Shown here one piece after another: positions 1 through 4,606 of a DNA stretch of 7,853 nucleotides. The position numbers and the translations under genes are program-made. The first letter of the stretch is position 1, and the number at the start of each line of letters is the position of its first letter. The notes below the pieces were generated by a model. It saw only the letters and a program-made list of their open reading frames with translations. It was not told the origin of the DNA and did no database searches. The DNA comes from Methanosarcina sp. (lineage in GTDB: Archaea > Halobacteriota > Methanosarcinia > Methanosarcinales > Methanosarcinaceae): assembly GCA_013331265.1 (NCBI GenBank), contig DUGS01000143.1, forward strand, positions 899 to 8,751, in the 5' to 3' direction.

Positions 1-93
1 TGCTCTGGGAAGGATAATCCTGAAATGAATTATTTTGAACTGGACTGCTCTGGACTGGATTTCTTTGAGAATAGTTACCTGAAACTGAGTTGA
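1..93 (+). CDS. Possible C-terminal end of a gene entering from the left edge
   Basis: Frame 1 is open from the first base to a TGA at 91-93 and gives 30 residues with no start needed inside the window. Two in-frame copies of a Cys-Ser-Gly-x-Asp motif lie exactly 15 residues apart (bases 1-15 and 46-60), which hints at a short coding repeat. A T8 tract at 106-113 follows the stop by 12 bases and would suit an archaeal U-tract terminator. The product is not recognised. An open frame of 30 codons can occur by chance, so this is only a candidate. Confidence 0.3.
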   Translation, partial: CSGKDNPEMNYFELDCSGLDFFENSYLKLS

Positions 94-105
94 TTTTAAT
101 AGAAC

Positions 106-113
106 TTTTTTTT
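106..113 (+). terminator. T8 tract, candidate terminator
   Basis: There is a run of eight T 12 bases after the stop of the possible left-edge gene. Archaeal RNA polymerase terminates at oligo-T tracts without needing a hairpin. The call depends on the reality of the upstream partial gene. Confidence 0.3.
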
Positions 114-274
114 GTGAACCTGCGTTGATCAACGTAAATGGACATGACAACCGTTCCTTACCTTATTTATTGGCGGCAAATGACTTCCTATTACTTTAGG
201 TGAGGAATCATAGAAATATTTTATCTCTGTAAAAATATTAAAACTTTTCTACAAGAATTAATTGGATTGAGATG

Positions 275-333
275 AATGAAGAATAAAAGGAAGAGAAACA
301 ATGAAGAATAAAAGGAAGAGAAACAATGAAGAA
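275..333. repeat. 25-bp tandem repeat, 2.4 copies
   Basis: Two perfect copies of a 25-bp unit lie at 275-299 and 300-324, followed by the first nine bases of a third copy at 325-333. The unit is purine-only except for a few T and one C on the plus strand, hence U/C-rich on the minus strand. The perfect identity suggests recent slippage or duplication. Confidence 0.9.
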
Positions 334-382
334 AAATAGAACATAAAAAGCAGAGAAAGGTAATTTTCTAAAATTCTAAATC

Positions 383-413
383 GAATATCCATAGTCTGCT
401 GGACTCAATATTC
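383..413 (-). terminator. Hairpin at the 3' end of the RDD gene
   Basis: An outer stem GAATAT/ATATTC (383-388 with 408-413) encloses an inner stem AGTC/GACT (393-396 with 402-405) and a 5-base loop. It begins six bases after the stop codon of the minus-strand RDD gene. The minus strand beyond it is T-rich. It may be a terminator or an mRNA-stabilising 3' structure; the internal mismatches make it modest. Confidence 0.4.
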
Positions 414-419
414 ATTCGT

Positions 420-812
420 TCAATCTTCTCTGACAATAACCAGAGTTTTTGCAATTTTATCATGAATTCCCTGCTTTTTCTCATTGAAAAAAATTGGCAA
501 AAAACCCCCGAAAAATGGCAAAGAAGCCAGAATCTTCACCAAAAAACGCTTCGTTGCACAGACAAAAGAAATTCGGTTCCCATTTAGATCAACTATAACA
601 ATATTCATTGCCTGTTTGCCAACTGTCCCCTGACTGACGGAACTATCCTGATAGGCAAAATAGTTCCAGGAAAACAGAATTATCACAATATTAAAAAGGG
701 TTCCTCCCCTTACTCCTGATATAAACTGGATAAATTCCAGCAGAAGAATAATTATGTAAATATCGATTACTGAGGCCATTAACCTTCTGAAAAAACCTGC
801 ATAAGCCTGCAT
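420..812 (-). CDS. RDD family small membrane protein
   Basis: This 130-residue protein matches the RDD family, whose molecular function is generally unknown; some members have been linked to ion transport. The family's named residues are visible: Arg10 and Asp17 in the first helix (GFFRRLMASVID, 6-17) and Asp118 in the C-terminal QGIHDKIAKT motif (114-123). The typical central segment is also there, GTVGKQAMNIVIVD at 62-75. Hydrophobic segments at about 14-32, 38-55 and 84-108 predict a small integral membrane protein. The ATG is supported by a GAGGGT ribosome binding site four bases upstream (817-822). It stands alone on this strand, with its own TATA-like box upstream and a hairpin after its stop. 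The length is normal for a single-domain RDD protein, so there is no sign of truncation. Family assignment is confident; function is not known. Confidence 0.88.
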   Translation of the reverse strand: MQAYAGFFRRLMASVIDIYIIILLLEFIQFISGVRGGTLFNIVIILFSWNYFAYQDSSVSQGTVGKQAMNIVIVDLNGNRISFVCATKRFLVKILASLPFFGGFLPIFFNEKKQGIHDKIAKTLVIVRED

Positions 813-852
813 TTTTACCCTCTAATATATTTTATACATTAAGCAGGACTCT

Positions 853-861
853 ATTATAAAA
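853..861 (-). promoter_or_regulatory. TATA-like box of the RDD gene
   Basis: The minus strand reads TTTTATAAT. Transcription starting about 25 bases from its centre would begin near 832 and give a leader of about 20 bases that still contains the GAGGGT ribosome binding site at 817-822. The location is therefore consistent with the start chosen. Confidence 0.45.
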
Positions 862-1240
862 TTAACTATTATGAACATGCATTTTATTAATATAAGAAAA
901 ACTTAAGGAAACAGTTGAAAAATAGACGGCAGATAGACGAGGATTAAGTAGAATTAAGTAGAAGGTCCTGCCTCCTGCATGACCTGCAACCTGACAGAAC
1001 CAGTTCTCGTTAAAAAGTGGCTCTCAACTGTTCCTCATGCTGGCAGTTCATCTATATGTTTGGCCCTGTTTCCGAAAACCTGTTATGGTCGATACAGATG
1101 CAGTGACAGTTACGGTAATCTTAGGAGAAATTGTTAATACTGTCTATGTGCAGGGAAGAAGTAATTAAGTAAAATCCAGATCAGTATCTTCAGAACCGTA
1201 CCCTTATAATGCCAGAAAGGAAAGTAAACATTAGATAAAT
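862..1240. other. Intergenic region, one weak short ORF
   Basis: No supportable gene is present. There is a 10-bp tandem repeat ATTAAGTAGA at 943-952 and 953-962. A plus-strand frame is open from 995 to a TAA at 1166-1168. It offers an ATG at 1037 (43 codons) and another at 1085 (27 codons, reading VDTDAVTVTVILGEIV and onward), but neither has a ribosome binding site. It may be a decayed gene remnant or chance. Confidence 0.5.
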
Positions 1241-1245
1241 AGAGA

Positions 1246-1260
1246 GAGGGCTTCGCCCTC
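1246..1260 (-). terminator. Stable hairpin terminator after the small repeat protein gene
   Basis: A perfect 6-bp GC-rich stem, GAGGGC/GCCCTC, has a three-base loop. On the minus strand the loop region reads GCGAAGC, a sequence known to form an unusually stable minihairpin in DNA. It lies 40 bases past the stop codon of the gene at 1301-1621 and is followed on that strand by TCTCTATTTATCT. On the plus strand it is also followed by T-rich sequence, so it could terminate in both directions. Confidence 0.6.
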
Positions 1261-1300
1261 CAATCCGTTATTTATTTTCTTTATCTTCTTTAAATCAGTC

Positions 1301-1621
1301 TTAGATTTTATCCATCAGTTTTTTGATATCTGCCTTGATTTCCGAAGCAAGCTTTTTTGCATTGTCTCCGGTTGCGTCAACAAGTTTTTCGACCCTTCCA
1401 GTGATGCTCTTTACCTCGTCCTTTACATCAATGGACTTTATTTCCCCAGCTAGCGATTTTATTTCCCCATTTATGCTCTTTGCAAGTTTTGAGGCCTCAT
1501 CACCTGTCTTTTTTGTAAGGTTGTCAACATCAGCCCCAAGCTTTTTAACTTTTTCAGGGACGTTGAAGCCTTTTTTACCGGCTCCTGTTTCTTTTGTTTC
1601 AGTCTCAACTGCTTTTGCCAT
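1301..1621 (-). CDS. Small lysine-rich helical protein with internal duplication
   Basis: I do not recognise a named family. The 106 residues are rich in Lys, Glu, Asp, Ala and Ser, with no Cys, Trp, Tyr or His, one Arg and no membrane segment. This predicts a soluble helical or coiled-coil protein. After a polar N-terminal tail (1-22), residues 24-61 and 69-106 align without a gap at an offset of exactly 45 residues. By eye 16 of 38 positions are identical, including Val25/70, Leu35/80, Thr-Gly-Asp 39-41/84-86, Lys-Leu-Ala 45-47/90-92, Ile50/95, Ile54/99, Leu57/102 and Ile61/106. The hydrophobic spacing fits an amphipathic helix pair per unit with a TGD turn between. The start is supported by AGGGGA five bases upstream, a good TATA box and a 3' hairpin, so it is very likely expressed. 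Possible roles, all inferred, are structural, stress-related or surface- or nucleoid-associated. Confidence 0.82.
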   Translation of the reverse strand: MAKAVETETKETGAGKKGFNVPEKVKKLGADVDNLTKKTGDEASKLAKSINGEIKSLAGEIKSIDVKDEVKSITGRVEKLVDATGDNAKKLASEIKADIKKLMDKI

Positions 1622-1626
1622 ATAAA

Positions 1627-1632
1627 TCCCCT
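1627..1632 (-). promoter_or_regulatory. Ribosome binding site of the small repeat protein
   Basis: The minus strand reads AGGGGA with a five-base spacer to the ATG at 1621. It supports the start and excludes the longer plus-strand frame that lies antisense to this gene. Confidence 0.65.
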
Positions 1633-1643
1633 ATATATTTGAT

Positions 1644-1680
1644 AAAGACAGTAAATTTCTCCCATAGAATATCTGTCTTT
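1644..1680. promoter_or_regulatory. 8-bp inverted repeat between TATA box and start, possible operator
   Basis: AAAGACAG at 1644-1651 is the exact reverse complement of CTGTCTTT at 1673-1680, with a 21-base spacer. The pair straddles the predicted transcription start (about 1665) of the minus-strand small gene. This is a usual place for a repressor site in archaea. It could also be a chance repeat. Confidence 0.4.
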
Positions 1681-1686
1681 TAATGC

Positions 1687-1696
1687 TTATTTATAT
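1687..1696 (-). promoter_or_regulatory. TATA box of the small repeat protein gene
   Basis: The minus strand reads ATATAAATAA, close to the archaeal box A. A start about 25 bases downstream falls near 1665 and leaves a leader of about 45 bases. The element is nearly symmetric (TTTATATT on the plus strand), so a divergent start cannot be excluded. Confidence 0.55.
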
Positions 1697-2230
1697 TGGC
1701 CCTCTTAATTATAAAATTATCCTTGAAAGTTTCAATTCCCCTACTGCTTATTCTGATCTAAGTATTACACATTTATTATTTAGTTTAATCCATACTACAA
1801 TAGTCAGGGGATTTTTTCGCGTTCTTCTGTCTTCTCCAGGCTTTATTTCTTTGTTTATAGATTCTTAATAATTTTATACTACTCGGTTTATGAAATACTG
1901 GCCAGCTCTTATTGAGCAAGTTCAGACCATACACCCAAAACAATTTTATACATACATTGTTAACATTTATAACTGGTTTTGCATATTCATTGTGTTTCAA
2001 ACCAGCGCTGTAAAATCAGCCGTGGCGAAAACTAATTTTAAAGAGAAATCTCATTACATTACAGGCTTATAATGTATAAATTAAAATAGTATGCTTGTTA
2101 AAAGTAAGGCAGCTTAACTAATTAATAGAGTTTCTCGAAACCTCTGGCAAGGAAAAAATCTAAGTGGTATCATCTCCAGCAAAAATTAGCTCCCCGTGAC
2201 GGATACTTTCATAAAAATGATTGAGGAGAC
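1697..2230. other. AT-rich intergenic region between divergent genes
   Basis: It separates the minus-strand small gene from the plus-strand DUF373 gene. Several frames of 60-71 codons overlap each other on both strands, but none has a ribosome binding site, a recognisable domain or balanced composition, so I call no gene. Visible signals are a promoter-like element near 2055-2082 and a weak bulged hairpin at about 2128-2144 that would lie in the DUF373 leader. Confidence 0.6.
2055..2082 (+). promoter_or_regulatory. Candidate promoter of the DUF373-MTIP unit with inverted repeat
   Basis: TATAAATT at 2075-2082 is a fair archaeal TATA box and predicts a start near 2103, giving a leader of about 125 bases. 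A 7-bp inverted repeat, TACATTA (2055-2061) and TAATGTA (2070-2076), overlaps its 5' side and may be an operator half-site pair. Other AT-rich stretches nearby could serve instead. Confidence 0.4.
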
Positions 2231-3367
2231 ATGCAGACCTTAGTTATATGCATAGACAGGGATAATGATCTCGGTGAAAAAGCAAAAATGGGAACTCCTA
2301 TTGTAGGGAGGGAGGCAAACGTTCAGGCAGCAGTTGCACTCGGAATTGCCGACCCTGAGGATTCGGATACAAATACCATCTTCGGAGGGATCCGGATCCT
2401 TGATGAGCTTCGGGCGAAAGGAGTTGATGCGGAGCTAGTCTCTTTTGCGGGGGACAAAAATGTTGGAGTAATCTCTGACCAGAAAATCACCGAACAACTC
2501 GAACTCTATTTAAAGATGAACGATGTGCAGAGGGCGGTCTTTGTCTCGGATGGGGCAGAAGACGAGACTCTTGTCCCTATAGTGCAGTCCAGAATGAAGA
2601 TCGACTCTGTAAAAAGAATTGTTGTAATGCAGAGCGAAAACCTGGAAAGCACATACTATATCCTCAAACACGCCTTTAGTGACCCCAAGATCTCTCAGAC
2701 TTTTTTTGTGCCTATTGGCCTTGCTTTTCTCATATACGCCATTTTCCTGCTTGCCCGTTATCCAGAAGGGGCAATTGTGGGAATACTCGCGGCTGTAGGT
2801 CTTTATATGCTTTACAGGGGCTTTGGTCTCGACGATCTTGTTGCCCTTGAAAAAGAAAAGCTCTGGGATGCTTTCCTTGAGCAGCGGATGGTTTTCATCA
2901 GCTACACTGCTGCCCTGCTTATCAGTCTTGTAGGCACGGTATACGGAATTATGGAGGTATGGAAGCTCTATTCTTCAGAAGGGGTCTGGTATCACGGTAC
3001 CCTGACTCTTATCTCAGTTTTCGTCAACGTCTCTATCTGGTGGTATGCAGCAGCTCTTCTGCTTGCTAACATGGGAAAGATTTTCGATCTCAGGATGGAT
3101 GATAAGCCCATATATAGGAATATTTCAATCTCTCTCTTTGTGATCGCAACCGGCCTACTCTTCTGGGGAGCAAGCACCTATATCCTGGCAGTAGCCTCCA
3201 TATCTAATGGGCTGTTAGGTGATCCGACCCTTGCACTGCAGTATTTCGTATATTCGATTGCTATTGCAATCATCATCGCCCTTGCAGGGATAAAGTATTC
3301 CCTCTCAAACCAGACTCCGGAAAACGAGAAGAGAAGGAGAGGAAGAAGAGATAAAAAGATCGCATGA
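2231..3367 (+). CDS. DUF373 family archaeal membrane protein
   Basis: The 378-residue product matches DUF373, an uncharacterised family of archaeal multi-pass proteins. Residues 1-150 form a soluble domain with alternating strands and helices and conserved acidic motifs: CIDRDNDLG (7-15), GREAN (26-30), ADPEDSDTN (40-48) and SDGAEDE (106-112). The pattern recalls a Rossmann-like or phosphoesterase-like fold that could bind a metal or nucleotide, but that is inference. Six hydrophobic helices follow at about 158-175, 180-197, 221-241, 255-279, 297-320 and 335-355. The tail is very basic (EKRRRGRRDKK, 366-376), which with an even helix count suggests both ends are cytoplasmic. The ATG follows GAGGAG (2223-2228) closely, and the conserved N-terminal strand begins at residue 3, so this start is preferred over the ATG at 2288. 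The phosphorylase gene begins 64 bases downstream on the same strand, so co-transcription is likely. Confidence 0.9.
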   Translation: MQTLVICIDRDNDLGEKAKMGTPIVGREANVQAAVALGIADPEDSDTNTIFGGIRILDELRAKGVDAELVSFAGDKNVGVISDQKITEQLELYLKMNDVQRAVFVSDGAEDETLVPIVQSRMKIDSVKRIVVMQSENLESTYYILKHAFSDPKISQTFFVPIGLAFLIYAIFLLARYPEGAIVGILAAVGLYMLYRGFGLDDLVALEKEKLWDAFLEQRMVFISYTAALLISLVGTVYGIMEVWKLYSSEGVWYHGTLTLISVFVNVSIWWYAAALLLANMGKIFDLRMDDKPIYRNISISLFVIATGLLFWGASTYILAVASISNGLLGDPTLALQYFVYSIAIAIIIALAGIKYSLSNQTPENEKRRRGRRDKKIA

Positions 3368-3417
3368 ACTTTGTACCCGATCAGCTGGAAATAATATTTT
3401 GCATTAAAAACGTGGGA

Positions 3418-3424
3418 AAGGAGA
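3418..3424 (+). promoter_or_regulatory. Ribosome binding site of the phosphorylase gene
   Basis: AAGGAGA precedes the ATG at 3432 with a spacer of about eight bases from GGAG. It fixes the start inside the short spacer after the DUF373 gene. Confidence 0.7.
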
Positions 3425-3431
3425 TTCAAAA

Positions 3432-4208
3432 ATGGATAAGGCAGATGAAGTTGCAGAAATTGCGGTGTTCGGGGGCGTAGGTTTTAGCTCACACGGGGAC
3501 TGCGAAAGTCATACGGTAAAGACTCCCTATGGGGATGTTACCGCGTATATTACCAGTATAAAAGGAAGAAGTGTTGCAATAATTCCCAGGCACGCTGAAG
3601 AAATTCATATTCCTCCGCACCGGGTAAACTACAGGGCAAATGTCTGGGCAGTAAATTCCCTTGGAGTGAAACGAATAATATCCACAAACTCAGTCGGGTC
3701 AATGCGCGGACATCCTGTTGGCAGCTTTGTAGTACTTGATGATTTCATAGATTTTACCTGCAACAGACCTTCTACCTTTTATGATGATAAAACCGTGCAT
3801 GTTGATGTTGCCGAACCCTATTGTCCTGAAATAAAAACAGCCCTTAAGTACGCCCTGGGAAAACAGGGCCTTTCCTATACCGAAGGGGTTTATGCCTGCA
3901 CGGAAGGACCTCGTTTTGAGACCAGGGCTGAAATCCGTATGATGAACCAATTTGCAGATGTTGTTGGCATGACGGGCTTTCCGGAAGTAGTCCTTGCAAA
4001 GGAACTCGGCCTCTGTTATGCTTCCATTGCCATTGTCACAAACCAGGCATGTGGGATGACCACTCAGAAATTAACAGCAGATGAAGTCACAGAAGTTGTG
4101 GGGAAGGCTCAGGACTCAATATTTGAAATTCTCTCGGATGCTATTGAAACAATTCCTGAAACTCGGAACTGCATGTGCAGGTTTGCAAAGGAAGGGGCCT
4201 GCCTTTAA
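3432..4208 (+). CDS. MTAP-family phosphorylase, probable S-methyl-5'-thioinosine phosphorylase
   Basis: The 258-residue protein belongs to the MTAP/PNP family (trimeric, cytosolic). These enzymes use phosphate to split a purine nucleoside into free base and a (methylthio)ribose-1-phosphate. Visible family motifs are GGVG (14-17), PRH with phosphate-binding Arg53-His54, VNYRANVWA (65-73), TEGPRFETRAE (157-167), Met180-Thr181 and PEVVLAKE (184-191). The base-specificity loop reads TNQACG (203-208). The Asn204 stands where adenine-specific MTAPs carry Asp, which favours 6-oxopurines. In Methanocaldococcus the homologue MJ0060 acts on methylthioinosine made by deamination of methylthioadenosine, so MTIP activity is the best guess; hypoxanthine/guanine PNP activity is the alternative. 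Val16 replaces the usual phosphate-contacting Thr, which is odd. The C-terminus has CMC (247-249) plus Cys257, like the CXC motif of some hyperthermophile homologues. It lies 64 bases after DUF373. Confidence 0.9.
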   Translation: MDKADEVAEIAVFGGVGFSSHGDCESHTVKTPYGDVTAYITSIKGRSVAIIPRHAEEIHIPPHRVNYRANVWAVNSLGVKRIISTNSVGSMRGHPVGSFVVLDDFIDFTCNRPSTFYDDKTVHVDVAEPYCPEIKTALKYALGKQGLSYTEGVYACTEGPRFETRAEIRMMNQFADVVGMTGFPEVVLAKELGLCYASIAIVTNQACGMTTQKLTADEVTEVVGKAQDSIFEILSDAIETIPETRNCMCRFAKEGACL

Positions 4209-4370
4209 GGATTTTGGAGAGAGGGGTGGGAAAAGCACTTACATGCAAATATCCCTGAAAATCTTAATTGAAAATTTCAGCTGAAAATCTCAAACCCTAT
4301 CTTCAACCTGAATTCTATCTCCAATCTGGTTAATGCTCTTGATTTTTACCGCTGTAAAGCAGTTAAACAA

Positions 4371-4411
4371 TTATTATATAATATATAAGTGATAATGTAT
4401 TTATATAATAA
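4371..4411 (+). promoter_or_regulatory. Palindromic promoter of the helicase gene
   Basis: TTATTATATAA (4371-4381) and TTATATAATAA (4401-4411) are an exact 11-bp inverted repeat with a 19-base spacer. TTTATATA at 4400-4407 matches the archaeal box A consensus and predicts a start near 4430, giving a leader of about 175 bases. The arrangement suits either a TATA box overlapped by an operator or two opposed TATA boxes. AT-rich DNA forms such repeats by chance more often than balanced DNA does. Confidence 0.5.
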
Positions 4412-4473
4412 ATGTTGTATACGGAGATTCTATGGAAAAGCTCTGAATATAGCGCTCAGGAAGTCATACACTG

Positions 4474-4515
4474 CAGGGAAAATCGGGTGATATACCCTTA
4501 AAAGTGTTTTCCCTG
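4474..4515 (+). ncRNA. Nested stem-loop in the helicase leader, possible cis-regulatory RNA
   Basis: CAGGGAAAA (4474-4482) pairs perfectly with TTTTCCCTG (4507-4515). Inside it, GGGT (4485-4488) pairs with ACCC (4494-4497) around a five-base loop. The two stems are joined by a 2-base and a 9-base strand. The element lies between the predicted transcription start near 4430 and the ATG at 4607. No T-run follows directly, so it looks less like a terminator than a leader structure. It matches no riboswitch class I know. Confidence 0.45.
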
Positions 4516-4606
4516 GAAGTATTTGAAATCTGTTGCATATTTTTCTCTTAAAATTTTGAATTCCGGAAGGAAGCTTACTTATATCATTCACATATCAGGA
4601 TAAACA

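Larger units (their letters stand above)
94..419. other. Intergenic region with tandem repeat and palindrome
   Basis: I see no supportable gene here. The stretch holds the T8 tract, a perfect 12-bp palindrome at 123-134 (CGTTGATCAACG), a 25-bp tandem repeat at 275-333 and a hairpin just past the RDD gene stop. Read on the minus strand, 275-345 is strongly pyrimidine-rich and could act as the U-rich termination zone of the RDD transcript. Confidence 0.6.
4209..4606. other. Intergenic region with promoter palindrome and nested stem-loop
   Basis: No gene is supported. In order it holds a perfect 12-bp palindrome TTTCAGCTGAAA at 4275-4286 (possibly the 3' end of the phosphorylase transcript), an 11-bp inverted repeat with a consensus TATA box at 4371-4411, a nested stem-loop at 4474-4515, a second TATA-like element at 4579-4584 and an AGGA site at 4597-4600 that serves the helicase start. 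A 29-codon frame at 4412-4501 has no ribosome binding site. Confidence 0.6.

Noticed and set aside
275..333. CRISPR array
   Set aside because: The two units are directly adjacent with no spacers, and no cas genes are present.
1323..1625. 100-codon plus-strand frame rich in Ser, Phe and Pro
   Set aside because: It is the antisense shadow of the small lysine-rich gene; the minus-strand frame has the promoter, ribosome binding site, duplicated domain and terminator.
1683..2072. Overlapping frames of 60-71 codons on both strands
   Set aside because: No ribosome binding sites, no recognisable domains, AT-driven composition and mutual overlap; treated as chance frames in a spacer.
4275..4286. 12-bp palindrome as a terminator of the phosphorylase gene
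   Set aside because: It has no unpaired loop and no T-run after it, so I mention it only as a palindrome in the spacer.
4412..4501. 29-codon frame after the TTTATATA box
   Set aside because: Its ATG lies only five bases after the TATA box, so it would be upstream of the predicted transcript start, and it lacks a ribosome binding site.
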